A stretch of 64,000 bases of DNA, from NCBI RefSeq assembly GCF_016808095.1, contig NC_068973.1, positions 13,264,501 to 13,328,500 of the forward strand. Direction: 5' to 3'. The notes beneath the pieces were generated by a model. The model had not been told where the DNA came from, did no database searches, and saw only the letters and a list, made by a program, of their open reading frames with translations. The translations under genes and the position numbers were made by a program. Below are positions 35,755-50,229 of the stretch, piece by piece. This DNA is from Vigna angularis. Taxonomy: Eukaryota > Streptophyta > Magnoliopsida > Fabales > Fabaceae. Within the stretch, counting starts at the first letter, position 1; every line of letters starts with the position of its first letter.

Positions 35755-36190
35755 CCTCCTGCTGAAACTGTGTTTGTCCCTGAGCTGCATCAGGTTTCAA
35801 TATCTTCACTGCAACTGGTGTGTGATCTAGTTCACATATGTAGATTGGCCCATAACCACCTTCACCAACCTTGAGAGAGTTTGAAAATAAATTTGTTGCT
35901 TCTTCTATTTCCTCTATAGTGTATTTATGTACCTGGTGGGACAGTGTGAAAACATATTTGTTGTCTTCTTATTATGCCCAGATTCTACAGTCATTATATT
36001 CGTGCTTCCAACTCTACAATTTTTCGAGATGTTTCTGCTTCTTCCACGGTAGCTACACATTTTGCTTTCTCTTTCTCATCCATTGACAATGTTGTTTCTT
36101 TAGTTAATTGTGCCTCTTCCATTTTCCTTTGTTCTTCCACTTTCCAACGATGAAGTTCTAGTGCCTTATTGCAAGTCGATGTTCTTCATC
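35755..36190 (-). pseudogene. U-box/protein-kinase (PUB52-like) gene fragment
   Basis: Read on the minus strand, 36185-35994 encodes KALELHRWKVEEQRKMEEAQ and KAKCVATVEEAETSRKIVEL, the coiled-coil linker of plant U-box kinases. After stops and a gap, 35923-35755 encodes YTIEEIEEATNLFSNS, then the glycine loop VGEGGYGPIY and VAVKILKPDAAQGQTQF. The intact family joins a UspA-like region, coiled coil, kinase and U-box E3 domain, acting in signalling. Here only the end of the linker and the first kinase exon remain, ending at a GAG/GTATGG junction like the family's intron site. In-frame stops lie between them. The second half is replaced by a short repeated text (GAATTGCTG.AGAGATTGC) at 35655-35740. 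Confidence 0.75.
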
Positions 36191-38602
<2,412 letters not shown>

Positions 38603-38610
38603 TATATAAA
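38603..38610 (+). promoter_or_regulatory. TATA box of the cysteine endopeptidase gene
   Basis: TATATAAA lies 61 bp before the start codon at 38671, a fitting distance for a short plant 5' leader. Confidence 0.75.
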
Positions 38611-38670
38611 CCCTCCTTTGCTCCCTTCCCTTCCCATCTTCCATTCGGTTTATTGATTCCAAACACAAAC

Positions 38671-40259
<1,589 letters not shown>

Positions 40260-40610
40260 AAGCATTCTACAAAATCAAACTCTCATAAGTCTTAGTTGTT
40301 GTTTTTTAATTTTTATCTAAGATTGAATGCGAATGTATCCATCAATATATTACATCACATAGAAATAAATGTTTTAATTTGATTGGAGTGCTAGCAGTTT
40401 CACATGTACCCTTCCTTATAGCAAAGAGTTGAATGCAAATATATAGATTTAAAACATTTATAAAAAAAGTATATGATATGATCACTTTGAAGATACAAAA
40501 TGACATTTTATTTTTGGATAGACTGTTATATTGGAACACGCATTAGATGACTGATAGAAGCTAGACATGATGAAATGTGTAGCAAGAAAATTATCAGAAT
40601 TGATCCATGA

Positions 40611-41325
40611 TCAGCCATAGCACCTGATGGGATCAGAGCAACCTTTTTCTGCTGACTGTTTGTTGCATTCACCTTTTCCTCCACCCTTCTCCAGATATTG
40701 CTGATGGTAGTCCTCTGCTTTGTAAAACCTCTTAGCTGGAATAATTTCTGTCACAATCTTCTCCTTCAACTCCAACTGTTTTGCTTCTTTCGATTCCTGG
40801 GCTAAATGAGCCTGTTGTTCGTCGTAGTAGTATATTCCTGATCTATACTGTGCACCCACATCGTTGCCCTGAGATTTATTCATACAGAATAAACAACCAA
40901 AAATATAACATAATATTATCATAAATAATATAATTAAAAAGAAAAACTTAAAATTTATTAGCTGCATGTTCATATTCGCGTAATTTACTTACCTGGCGGT
41001 TGATGGAAGTTGGGTTATGTCGAGACCAAAACAGAGCAAGCAGATCCGTGTAGGGGGAAACCTTCGGGTCGAACTGAACCCGAACCACTTCAACGTGGTT
41101 AGTGGTTCCTGTGCAAACCAGTTTGTAATCTGGGTCAGGTGTGTGGCCCTGAGTATATCCGACCTCGGTCTTTACCACTCCCACAATTCGCTGAAAGGCC
41201 AACTCCGCTCCCCAGAAACAACCCGATCCGAACTCAGCGAACTGGAGATCCGGAGTATCCGGAATATCCAAATCCGGGTCAAGAGCAGGGTTGTTGTGAC
41301 CCTCATCACCTCCAGTGGCAGCCAT
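40611..41325 (-). CDS. MSRA: peptide methionine-S-sulfoxide reductase A, cytosolic type
   Basis: Two exons on the minus strand, 41325-40993 and 40868-40611 (GT-AG intron of 124 bp), give 196 residues. The enzyme reduces methionine-S-sulfoxide in proteins, repairing oxidative damage with thioredoxin as donor. The catalytic motif [10 protein letters not shown] has the nucleophile Cys36. Conserved [12 protein letters not shown] and [15 protein letters not shown] blocks follow. The C terminus ends [11 protein letters not shown], with Cys179, Cys188 and Cys194 as resolving candidates. The N terminus ([12 protein letters not shown]...) has no transit-peptide character, so a cytosolic isoform is likely. 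A frame shift beyond the splice site (40948-40992) is just intron read-through. The gene is intact. Confidence 0.95.
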
Positions 41326-41672
41326 CGTAGTTCACTTCGCTTCACCAGTGGTGGCACAGATTAAGGCCTTAAGATAAGAAGATGGAGCAAAAACGAATCT
41401 TACTTCATTGGTTTTAATAACGACAGAAAGTCAGCGATGAAACGAAACGGGATAGGATTGAAAATGAAACTAGGCTATCAATTTGGGTGGGTGCATCATG
41501 ACATCGATTGAGGGTATCAAAAATTTATTACACATTCACTTGTATTATTCTCTGTCTCACATTTTCCTTAATCTGTTTCTTGCTGACTTTCAAATGCTAA
41601 ATTTCCTTATTGTGTGGGCTATTTGCATGCCGCACATGTAAGCTTTCGTGACGGCTTTCTTTTTCATTATTG
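41326..41672. other. MSRA upstream region
   Basis: 347 bp between the MSRA start and an (AT)n run. It should hold the MSRA promoter. No distinct TATA box was seen on the minus strand. Confidence 0.4.

Positions 41673-41741
<69 letters not shown>
41673..41741. repeat. (TA)n microsatellite with ACATA interruptions
   Basis: TATA runs broken twice by ACATATAC text. Length-variable low-complexity DNA. Confidence 0.9.
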
Positions 41742-42391
41742 AAATAATTCTTTTTATTAATTTTTAAACTTAATTAACTTTTAAATACTTATTACAATTA
41801 AATGTTTTAATAACTTTTTATTGAAAATTCTTGTTTCATTAACTTTTAAATACTTATTACAATTAAATATTTATTTTTATTTAAATGGCTTCTCATTTGT
41901 TGTTTTGTTAGGAAATGAGTGATTCTCCCTACACCTTACTGCCTTCGTCCTGCACCTCCAAAATATATTTTAATTCCAAAGTATACCCCTCAACACAGTC
42001 AACAAGAATATTTTAAATTTTTAAAAGGCTAACAAATTTTGAAACTTGAACTCTACCGCATCTCACCCTCAAACCCTACACCCCCTTCTAAATCACTCCT
42101 CCCTCCTCCGCCCTCCCTCCTCTTCCATTGTTCTCTCCGGTCTCCTCTGCCCCTCTTTTCTCCTCCCTCTTGTGTCAAGCTATTTGCGTTTCTCCTTCGT
42201 GCTTGATTTCTCACAAATCTCAGGTGCTTTCTGGCGTCCAGATTAGTATCTTGATAAAATGTAGGTATTTGCTATCATACAAATATATGCATGTGTTTTT
42301 TGAGTTCGCTGGGTGTTGGTGTTGGTCGCTGGAGAGCAGCTGCTTAAACGCCAGTGGTCGCAGACTTCCGCAGTTGGAAGTGCGGAAAGTA

Positions 42392-42425
42392 GGGAAACCG
42401 CATATCGATATGCGGAGGGTTTCCC
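42392..42425. repeat. 34-bp inverted repeat around CCGCATATCGATATGCGG
   Basis: The perfect 18-bp palindrome CCGCATATCGATATGCGG (42398-42415) is extended by GGGAAA and TTTCCC arms with a 2-nt bulge. A second near-palindrome, CCGCACATCCATGTGCGG, is at 42442-42459. Together they could fold as adjacent hairpins. Confidence 0.85.
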
Positions 42426-42933
42426 AGGCGGCTCACACTAACCGCACATCCATGTGCGGTAGTTGTCGCCGCATTTCGAATAGCGTTTAGGTTTGATTTC
42501 TAGGTTTTTTAATTTTTTTTATTAGGTTAGTATATATTTATTTTATTAGGTTAATTTTTTATTAGGTTAGTATATATTTATTTTATTAGGTTTATTTTTT
42601 ATTAGGTTAGTATAATAAATTTAATTTTTTTTGTTAGTTGATAAATAAAATGTTTTCTTAATATATTTTTATTTATTTTATTTGTTTGTTAAATTTTGTT
42701 GAATTTGTTATTTTTTAACATATTATTATTTTCGTAATATATTATTTATTATGTATTTAATTTTATTTAATTTTTTATGAAATTGAAATAATTATTAAAT
42801 TTTTTATTGAATTAAATAATAATTATCATCTGTAAATTTTGTTAAATATTATTTTGGATTTATTTGTAATTATTTAATTATTATATATGTATTTTTTTAA
42901 AATTCATAGCATAAAAACGTGCACATATAAGAA

Positions 42934-43006
42934 ACGCACTTCAAAGTGCGACAGAAACATATAAAACCTACTTCGAAATACGATCACTAACGCACTTCGA
43001 AGTGCG
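42934..43006. repeat. pair of CGCACTTC..GAAGTGCG palindromes
   Basis: CGCACTTCAAAGTGCG (42934-42949) and CGCACTTCGAAGTGCG (42991-43006, perfect). A decayed relative, CTACTTCGAAATACG, lies between them. All are joined by AAGAAACAT-like text, so the unit seems tandemly repeated. Confidence 0.8.
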
Positions 43007-43449
43007 ATTAAGAAACATTAATTGATTAATTAAGTTTTGACTTTTTGTTAAATGAAGGATAAAGAAGTAAAATTGGGAGTACAGGAAGAATCACTCTTTA
43101 CTTTTTAGGAGTGATTCTCCTTACACCTCAGTCATCCTACACTTTCTTATTTTTTTTCATATTTCCAACTGTGCTCCTTTAATCTTTTGATTGTTTTCTT
43201 TATTTGACCCATTCAACAATTAGAAAAAAACACCAAACCCTCCATTCTCTGCCTCTCTTCCCCAAACCCTACACCCCCTTTTCTCCTTCTTTCTCTGTCA
43301 ATCTTTCTGTTAATCTTTGCCTCATTTCATGTTCTCAAATCCTACACCCCTTTCTTTTTTTCTCTCTTCTCGCGGAGTACTTCCTCTCCCTTCCTCCCCT
43401 CCTCCCCAGTTTTACTTGTCGCACTTCATTCTCACATACTATTTTTGTT

Positions 43450-43615
43450 GGTGGCGAAGACCTTGGAAGTGCGGTTGAGAGGCGGCCGGAGTTGGAGATG
43501 TGGTTCATGGTAGCCGCACTTGGAAGTGCAGTTGACGCTCGCCGCACATGGAACTGCGGTTGATGCTCGCCGTATATGGAACTCCGTTGACGTTCATCGC
43601 AGTTGGAATTGCGGT
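43450..43615 (+). repeat. short GC-rich tandem repeat
   Basis: Units of about 27 bp, such as GTTGACGCTCGCCGCACATG, repeat four to five times with changes. Each contains a CGCA...TGCGG half-palindrome pair. In one frame it reads AVDARRTWNCG-like peptides, a by-product. Confidence 0.7.
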
Positions 43616-43641
43616 TTAGGGTTTTTTTTCTTTCTTTGGGC

Positions 43642-43858
43642 ATGGCCGTCGTGGCCTACTCCGCTTACATCCACATTCGCGGTGGCTCCAACTGCCAGAA
43701 GGTCTTGCAGGTGTCGCTTCTAGTTGACGGCATCTTCGTGGCGCTGGTCTCCGCCTTGGGGTCGTTGTACCGCGTCAACAGGTGCTCTACGCTTACCTCT
43801 TCGTCACGCGTTCATCGTGGGCCTCACCGGTGGCCGCAAGAATGATTTCATCATTTTG
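43642..43858 (+). pseudogene. captured gene-like fragment, membrane-type peptide
   Basis: From the ATG at 43642 the frame reads MAVVAYSAYIHIRGGSNCQK and VLQVSLLVDGIFVALVSALG, then SLYRVNR. The hydrophobic stretch looks like a transmembrane helix. A one-base shift near 43783 would continue as VLYAYLFVTRSSW. The GC content is much higher than the surroundings, as in exons captured by Pack-type elements. The source protein is not recognised. Confidence 0.35.
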
Positions 43859-44065
43859 TTTGTTCAGTTTAGTTGTTGTGAGCCACCAGCGTATTGTGGG
43901 TATGGTTCTGAAAAGCGCCAAGAAAGGTCCAGTAGTAAATAACAGAGAAGATAGGTTGAATCATCATTAAACTTTTTCAGAATTTAAAAATTAAAGGATA
44001 AAAACATCTTTTGGGAGGTGCAGGCTGAGATGGGTGAGATGCAGGGAGGAACTCTCACTTTCTAG

Positions 44066-44604
44066 TCGGTAACTTATCTATTAATTCATTCTTGCTCACC
44101 AACTTTTTTAACTTTTTAATTAACTTGTTTTTTTTCTTTCTAAAAATAAATTGAATATTGAGTTAAACAAATTTATAAAAGAAGAAATAAAAGATGAAAC
44201 TAATAATAACGTCAATCTATTAACAATAAAATTAAATACTAAGTTAGTTAAAAAATTAAAAAATATATTTTAAATAATGATCGTAGCCAAAATATAAGCC
44301 TAATTTTTATATGATATTATAATTACATATAATATGAACACATAATTTTCCTTAAAAATAACTGGTACTTATTGTAGACCGTGTTTTAACTATAGTAGAA
44401 ATAAAATTTAATATTTATTTTGGTTTATATATTCCTCATTTGTGTTCAAAGTGACATTAACACCTTTATTAGCTACTCTTCCAAGACTACCAAAGAAAAA
44501 TTTCTAATGTGAAAAGGATAAGTCCATCAGAAATGTAATTTAATTGAGAAGAGAGAAAGACCTTTGTTAGTTTTTCTTCAATCATAAATCATAAGTGCCC
44601 TAAA
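44066..44604. other. AT-rich sequence, nothing recognised
   Basis: No frames of note, no repeats with clear ends. The 5' part of the decayed retroelement that follows could not be traced here. Confidence 0.4.
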
Positions 44605-47600
44605 AGACAATGGTATGTATTACAACTTGGAGATTAGGATTCTTTCCAAACTAAATGCAATGCATCAGGAAAAAGAAATAAAATTACAAAATATTGATGA
44701 TCATCATTTGAGAGTGAGTACTATTAAATTTATGGCTCATGTAGGAACTTTGCCTTTAAAAGTGTTGTTGATTAACGGTGGTAGCTTAGATAACTTCTTA
44801 CAACCTAGAGTTGCTAATTTTTTGAAACTTCCAATTGAAAAAGCTTCAATATTCAAAGTGAATGTGGGAAATGGTAACTATATGGAATCTGAAGAGTTGA
44901 TTCAATAGTTAATACTACATGCACAAGGAATAATTTACACTGCTAGTGTTTTTACTTCCCAATTTAGGTGCAGATCTGATTTTAGGGGCAAGTTGGATGA
45001 AGACAATTGGGTTTCATTTGGCTGATTATGAGTCGTTACAAATCAAATTTTTACATGAAGGAAGATTCACTACATTGTAAGGAGAAAGTGACAACTTAAC
45101 TACCGCAACTCAACTACATCATATCATGAGAATGGTTCATACAAATGTTATTACTAAAGTGTATAACATGTAAGTTATTCAGGAAGAGACTCATGCTCTT
45201 CCTTTGTTAGAATTGTTGGATGACTTATAATCAGAATTAGCCATCTTATTACATACACTCTCAATGGTTTACCACTATCCATAACTCGTATCCACTCAAT
45301 TCCTTTGTTAGAGGGGTTAAAGACAATGAAAGTGAAGCCATATAGATATCCACACAACCAGAAAAAGGAAATTGAGAAACTGGTAGAAAGCATGTCAAAA
45401 GAGATAATCATCCAAACTAGCAGCAACCTATTATCGTCCCCAATTATTTTGGTCAAGAAGAAATATGAAACTTGGAGAGTATCCACTAACTATAGAGCAC
45501 TAAATGTCATCACTATTAAGGATAGCTTCCCTATTCCTACAGTTGAAAAACTAATTGACAAGTTGTATGAAGCATGTTACTTCTCAAAATTGGATTTAAC
45601 ATATTAAGATATCACTAAATTCTATTCAATTAGGAGGATAGACATAAAGTCTCTTTTAAAATGCATCAGGGCTTGTATGAATGGTTAGTAATTCCATTTG
45701 GGTTATCCAATGCACCGACAACCTTTTAATTCTTAATAAATCAAATTTTTTTAGGGATTTCTTGAAGAAGTTTGTGTTAGGTTTTTTCGATGACAATATT
45801 ATAGTCTATAGCACTAATTGGAAGGATGACATATAACATCTGGAGATAGTATTCGTATTCTCAAACAACATCATTTCTTTCCTAAATTCTCCAAGTGTAC
45901 TTTTGGAGTACAACAGATTGGTTATTTAGGCCATACATTGTCAAGAGATGGAGTAGCAATAGACATTGAGAAGCTTCAAGTAGTGAACAAATGGCATAAA
46001 TCCAAAAGCTCAAAACAATTAAGAGGATTCTTAAGGTTAACATGGTATTATAGCCGCTTTGTTAAAGGTTGTGTTCATATTGTTGCCCTTCACAGATTTA
46101 CTCAAGAAAGATTCGTTTAAAAGGTCAACTTCCGTAGAAAAAGATTTTGAAGAATTAAAGTCAACCCTTACAACTGCTCCTATGCTAGCTATATCTAATT
46201 TTGTTGAACCTTTTACGTTAGAAATAGACATAGGAGCTATCTTAAGCCAAAATAGACATCTTATTGCTTACTTTTCAAAGATGTTGTCCATGAGAATGCG
46301 GAAGCAATTTGCTTTGCTAGAGAGTTCTATGTTATAATTGAAGCTTTATCTAAGTTCAAACATTACTTGTTGGGTCACAAGTTCATTATTAAGACTGGCC
46401 AAAAAAGTCTGAAAGAGCTTTTCTATCAAACTCTTCAAACACTTGAGCAACAACAATGGTTATCCAAATTCATTGGGTATGACTTCACAATCCAATACTC
46501 CCTAAGAAAGCAAAATAAACATGTTGATGCCCTATCTAGGAGCCTTTCTATGGCTTGGTCAGAACCTTCAAGCACATGGCTTAAAACAATAGTTGTTGCA
46601 ACAAAAAATGATCAATCATTGATGAAAATTTATGAAAATTGTCTTAACAATGTTGGCAGGAAGGGAGATTATTCAGTTCAGCAAGATGTCCTCACATGGA
46701 AAGGGAGAATTATGCTACCAAGAGATGACACCTTAATAAAGACGGTCACGAATGAATTTCATTCACCTAAAGTAGGAAGGCATACTGAAACAACGCAAGC
46801 AATTGCTAGAATTAGTTCTCAATTTACTGGGACAAAATTAGGGAAGATATCAAAAAGTTTATTCAAGAATGTGTTATTTGTCAACAAGTTATGATTACTC
46901 AATTCTTAGTAGTTAGATTACTTCAACCACAGGTACTTTAATATCATGGTAGTAAGTGATATATTATCAAAGTTTGCTCATTTTATTCCATTGAAACATA
47001 GTTTTAATAACAAAATAGTAGTGGATGCATTCATTCAAAAGATTCTTAAGTTATATAGGTTTCCAAAGTTCATTGTATCAGATCGGGATAGGTATTTATA
47101 TCAACAATTTTTGGAAACAATTATTTAAATCTCAAGGCACCACACTAGCCATGACCTCCACTTACCATCCACAATCAGATGGTCAAACTGAGAACTTAAG
47201 CAAAACCTTAGAAATGTACTTAAGGTGCTTTGTCTTTGATCATACTAAGGGTTGGAGGAATATGCTACCATGGGCTCAGTATTGGTATAACTCTTCGTTC
47301 CATCACAATATTGGCATCTCTTCTTACCAGGCTATGTATGGAAAATTATCACCTTCCATGATCAGATATGAACATAGTGAGCATGATCCAATAGATCTCC
47401 AAGATTGCCTAAAACCTCATAATGATGTGTTAACAAAACTTAAAGGAAAACTACATCATTCGTAGAACTATATGAAGCAGTAGGCAGATAAATAAAGGAG
47501 GGATGTACAATCGGAGGTATGTGATCACATTGGTGAAATTATAGCCATATAGACAACATTCTATTGTGTTAAGAAAGAACCAAAATTGATTCTTCGGTAT

Positions 47601-47654
47601 TTTGGTCCATTCGAGATAATTAAGAAGGTTAGGAATGTTGCTTATAAATTGTTG
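44605..47654 (+). pseudogene. decayed Ty3/gypsy chromovirus pol, 5'-truncated
   Basis: Fragments in several frames follow the normal order. The protease region reads LPLKVLLINGGSLDNFLQPR, where catalytic Asp of the usual D(S/G)G is replaced by Asn. Reverse transcriptase pieces are at 45305-45830 (SSPIILVKKKYETWRVS; a stop replaces the next residue after LDL-Y). RNase H pieces run 45938-46560, the integrase zinc region to 46890, and the integrase core 46944-47465 (FIVSDRD, YHPQSDGQTE). Many stops and frameshifts are present. gag and the 5' LTR are missing. The frame is interrupted at 47655 by the Ogre-like element and its last part lies at 59094-59400. Confidence 0.88.
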
Positions 47655-47659
47655 CGTTC
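47655..47659. repeat. target site duplication CGTTC, left copy
   Basis: CGTTC directly precedes the LTR at 47660 and is repeated at 59089-59093 directly after the other LTR. Confidence 0.9.
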
Positions 47660-48295
47660 TGTCGCAACCGGAATCGCGACGGGACAACGATCCAAAAAAG
47701 CAACGCGGGTTTGAAAAAGAGATTGGAGTCGCCACCATAGTTTATTCTGGAAAACTATGAAAAAACCATAAAATGATAAGGTATGGTCTACGAAAATGAG
47801 ATTCTAAGTTCGAGAGTCGGTTACATGTAGGGAAGGTATTAGCATCCTACAACGCATGCCTTAAGGCAGTACCTTTAACTAAATACGCGAATATGATGTG
47901 ATTTTCAAATTGTTTAACTATCCCCTAAAATAAAACTCTAACGAGACAAAATATATTTTTTAATTTTTTGGGCCTGACAAGGATTGACCTTGCTCCTACG
48001 TATTCTCATTCAGAATGAGAAATCAGGGTTACGTAGTTCTTTTAGAAACTGCTTGAAAATTTTGTTTGAGGAATTGTTTGAGAAATTTGTTTGAGAAATT
48101 GATTATGGATAAATTTGGATTTTTGGGGAAGTGAACCTGACAAGGACTAGCCTTGCTCCTACGTATCTCCACTCTTGATGGAGAATCAAGGATCACGTAG
48201 TTCTGACACAGGTTGATTGAATGAGAAAGTTATATTTTTAGTTTTTTTTTTTAATATTTTATATTTTTTGGTATTTTGATGTAATATTTAGATTT

Positions 48296-48515
48296 TTGCG
48301 TAATGAGCACTAGGTTGATGCGTACGATCGCACGAGTACTCACACGGCTTTTTTACTTATTTTTTATTTTTTTGCGTAATGAGCACTAGGCTGATGCGTA
48401 CGATCACACGAGTACTCATACGACTTTTTTTGTTTATTTTATATTTTGGGTAATGAGTACTTGGCTGATGCGTACGATCGCACGAGTATTCATACCGATA
48501 TTTATATCATTACAT
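48296..48515. repeat. three tandem units with CGTACGATCGCACGAG
   Basis: GTAATGAGCACTAGGCTGATG followed by CGTACGATCGCACGAGTACTC recurs at about 48298, 48375 and 48451, a period of about 76 bp. The same triplet is in the other LTR (57913-58125). CGATCG is palindromic. Confidence 0.85.
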
Positions 48516-48958
48516 GTTTTTTAAAGTTTTATATTTTTTTTATATTTTCTTTATATTTTCTTTTCATTAAGAAAAAGAGGTGAGTTGAAATATCTGACAT
48601 AAAAATGTGAAAAAGCATAGGATAAAATTGTGGTAGAAAACAGGATAAATTTATAAACTAAAAAAAATGATCAAAATGCATATAAATAGAATGAAAAGAA
48701 AATGTGTACCTTGTTGAAGATTTGAATGATGAAGCAAGACTTTGCTTGTAATAAGTTGTGAGAAGAGATAGATTGATGGTGAAGAAGATGAATGTATAGT
48801 AGAAATGTGGTATGAGATTTACTATGTATAGAGGGATTAGGAAATAATAAAATGTGTGAGAAAAATGAAGTAGAGTTTTGGGATGGAATGAAGAGATTTT
48901 GAGAGAGAAGAGATGGATATTATGTAATTGTGTGTGTGTGAAGTGAAGAGAATGTAGG

Positions 48959-48968
48959 TATTTATAGA
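48959..48968 (-). promoter_or_regulatory. TATA box of the Ogre-like LTR
   Basis: On the minus strand CTCTATAAATACCTAC is followed by a pyrimidine-rich leader. This block (about 48680-49060) is absent from the other LTR, the one that would serve as 5' promoter. Confidence 0.55.
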
Positions 48969-49067
48969 GTTAAGGATGAAGAAAGTTGATGAATAAAAAT
49001 AATATAATAAGTTGGTGGAAAATTTAGATGAAATAAAATATAATAGAAAAAAGTAAATAGTAAAAGT

Positions 49068-49700
49068 TAATGTGAAAAATAAGTGAAAGAAATAATATAA
49101 AAAAGTTGATGGAGAAAGTAGGTGAAATAAAATATAGTAAATAGTAAAAGTTAATGTGGAAAATAAGTGAAAGAAATAATATAAAAAGTTGGTGGAAAAT
49201 TTAGATGAAATAATATATAATAAAAAAGATGAATAGAAAAAGTTAATGTGGAAAATAAGTGAAAGAAATAATATAAAAAGTTGATGAAAAATTTAGATGA
49301 AATAATATATAATAAAAAAGATGAATAGAAAAAGTTAATGTGGAAAATAAGTGAAAGAAATAATATAAAAAGTTGGTGGAAAAAGTAGGTGAACTAAAAT
49401 ATTGTAAATAGTAAAAGTTAATGTGGAAAATAAGTGAAAGAAATAATATAAAAAGTTGGTGGAGAAGGTAGGTGAAATAAAATATAGTAAATAGTAAAAG
49501 TTAATATGGAAAATAAGTGAAAGAAATAATATAAAAAGTTGGTGGAGAAGTAGGTGAAATAAGATATAGTAAATAATAAAAGTTAATGTGAAAAATAAGT
49601 GAAAGAAATAATATAAAAAGTTGGTGGAGAAGTAGGTGAAATAAAATATAGTAAATAATAAAAGTTAATGTGAAAAATAAGTGAAAGAAATAATATAAAA
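49068..49700. repeat. tandem array of about 85-bp AT-rich units in the 3' LTR
   Basis: GTGAAAGAAATAATATAAAA recurs about every 80-92 bp, some eight times, alternating with GTTGGTGGAGAAG.TAGGTGAA and AAAAGTTAATGTGGAAAATA. The other LTR has five or six units (58276-58745). Confidence 0.9.
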
Positions 49701-50229
49701 AATTAGTGGAGAAGATATGATTAAAAAATGTAAGTGGAATAATTAGAAAAGTTGGTATATAAAAATTAATATGGAAATGAGGTGGAAAAAGTGAATGAAA
49801 AAGGTAGATTATGTGGAATGTGATATGGAGGGTGATGTGGATGGTGATGTGGAGAGTGGGGTGTGGTAAGAGAAGATGGGTGGTGAGGAAGTAAAAAAGT
49901 AAGAGATTATTTTGGGTCATTGGATTAAGTGTTTAAAAGAAAATTTGGGGGTGCAAAAAGTAAAACAAATAGTATTTTTCATTTTGGTTTTTTATTTTTT
50001 TTTTATTCATTTTTGTGATGAATTTAATTTACTCGGACAAAATTGGGTGTTGACAGCTGTCCCTCTTTACTTAGATTTTACTAGATGATATGGAAATTTA
50101 CCATTTACATATTATCGTAGCAAAATATAAGTAAAGATAGAAACACTAATTTTGTTTGGGTTTCAAAGAGAAAGAGGGAGAATAACAACCAATTCAGGCA
50201 TACAATGACAGAATTCAGGAAGGAGATTA

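Larger units (their letters stand above)
41917..43096. mobile_element. palindrome-rich small element A
   Basis: Left end GAGTGATTCTCCCTACAC and right end (minus strand) GAGTGATTCTTCCTGTAC form an inverted pair of about 18 bp. The interior has a pyrimidine-rich leader-like part (42046-42240), then GC-rich text with several CGCA...TGCG palindromes, then an AT-rich part. No transposase. No clear target duplication was found, so the class is unknown. Element B follows at once with a similar end. Confidence 0.45.
43109..44060. mobile_element. palindrome-rich small element B carrying a gene-like fragment
   Basis: Left end GAGTGATTCTCCTTACAC repeats the end of element A. The right end on the minus strand (AAGTGAGAGTTCCTCCCTGC at 44041-44060) is a looser match. 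As in A, a pyrimidine-rich leader-like part comes first, followed by GC-rich repeats of the GCCGCAC.TGGAA.TGCGGTTGA kind (43460-43615), then the fragment at 43642-43858. Confidence 0.4.
47660..50055 (-). repeat. Ogre-like element, 3' LTR (2396 bp)
   Basis: The fuller of the two LTRs. It contains two diverged copies of a CTCCTACGTAT...TACGTAGTTCT block (47970-48045, 48128-48206), a triplicated GCGTAATGAGCACTAGG unit, a TATA box (minus strand) and a tandem array. Confidence 0.9.

Noticed and set aside
49501..49920. 139-codon minus-strand frame and its relative at 58696-58950
   Set aside because: They are read-through of the AT-rich tandem array in the LTR; F/I/L/H low complexity.
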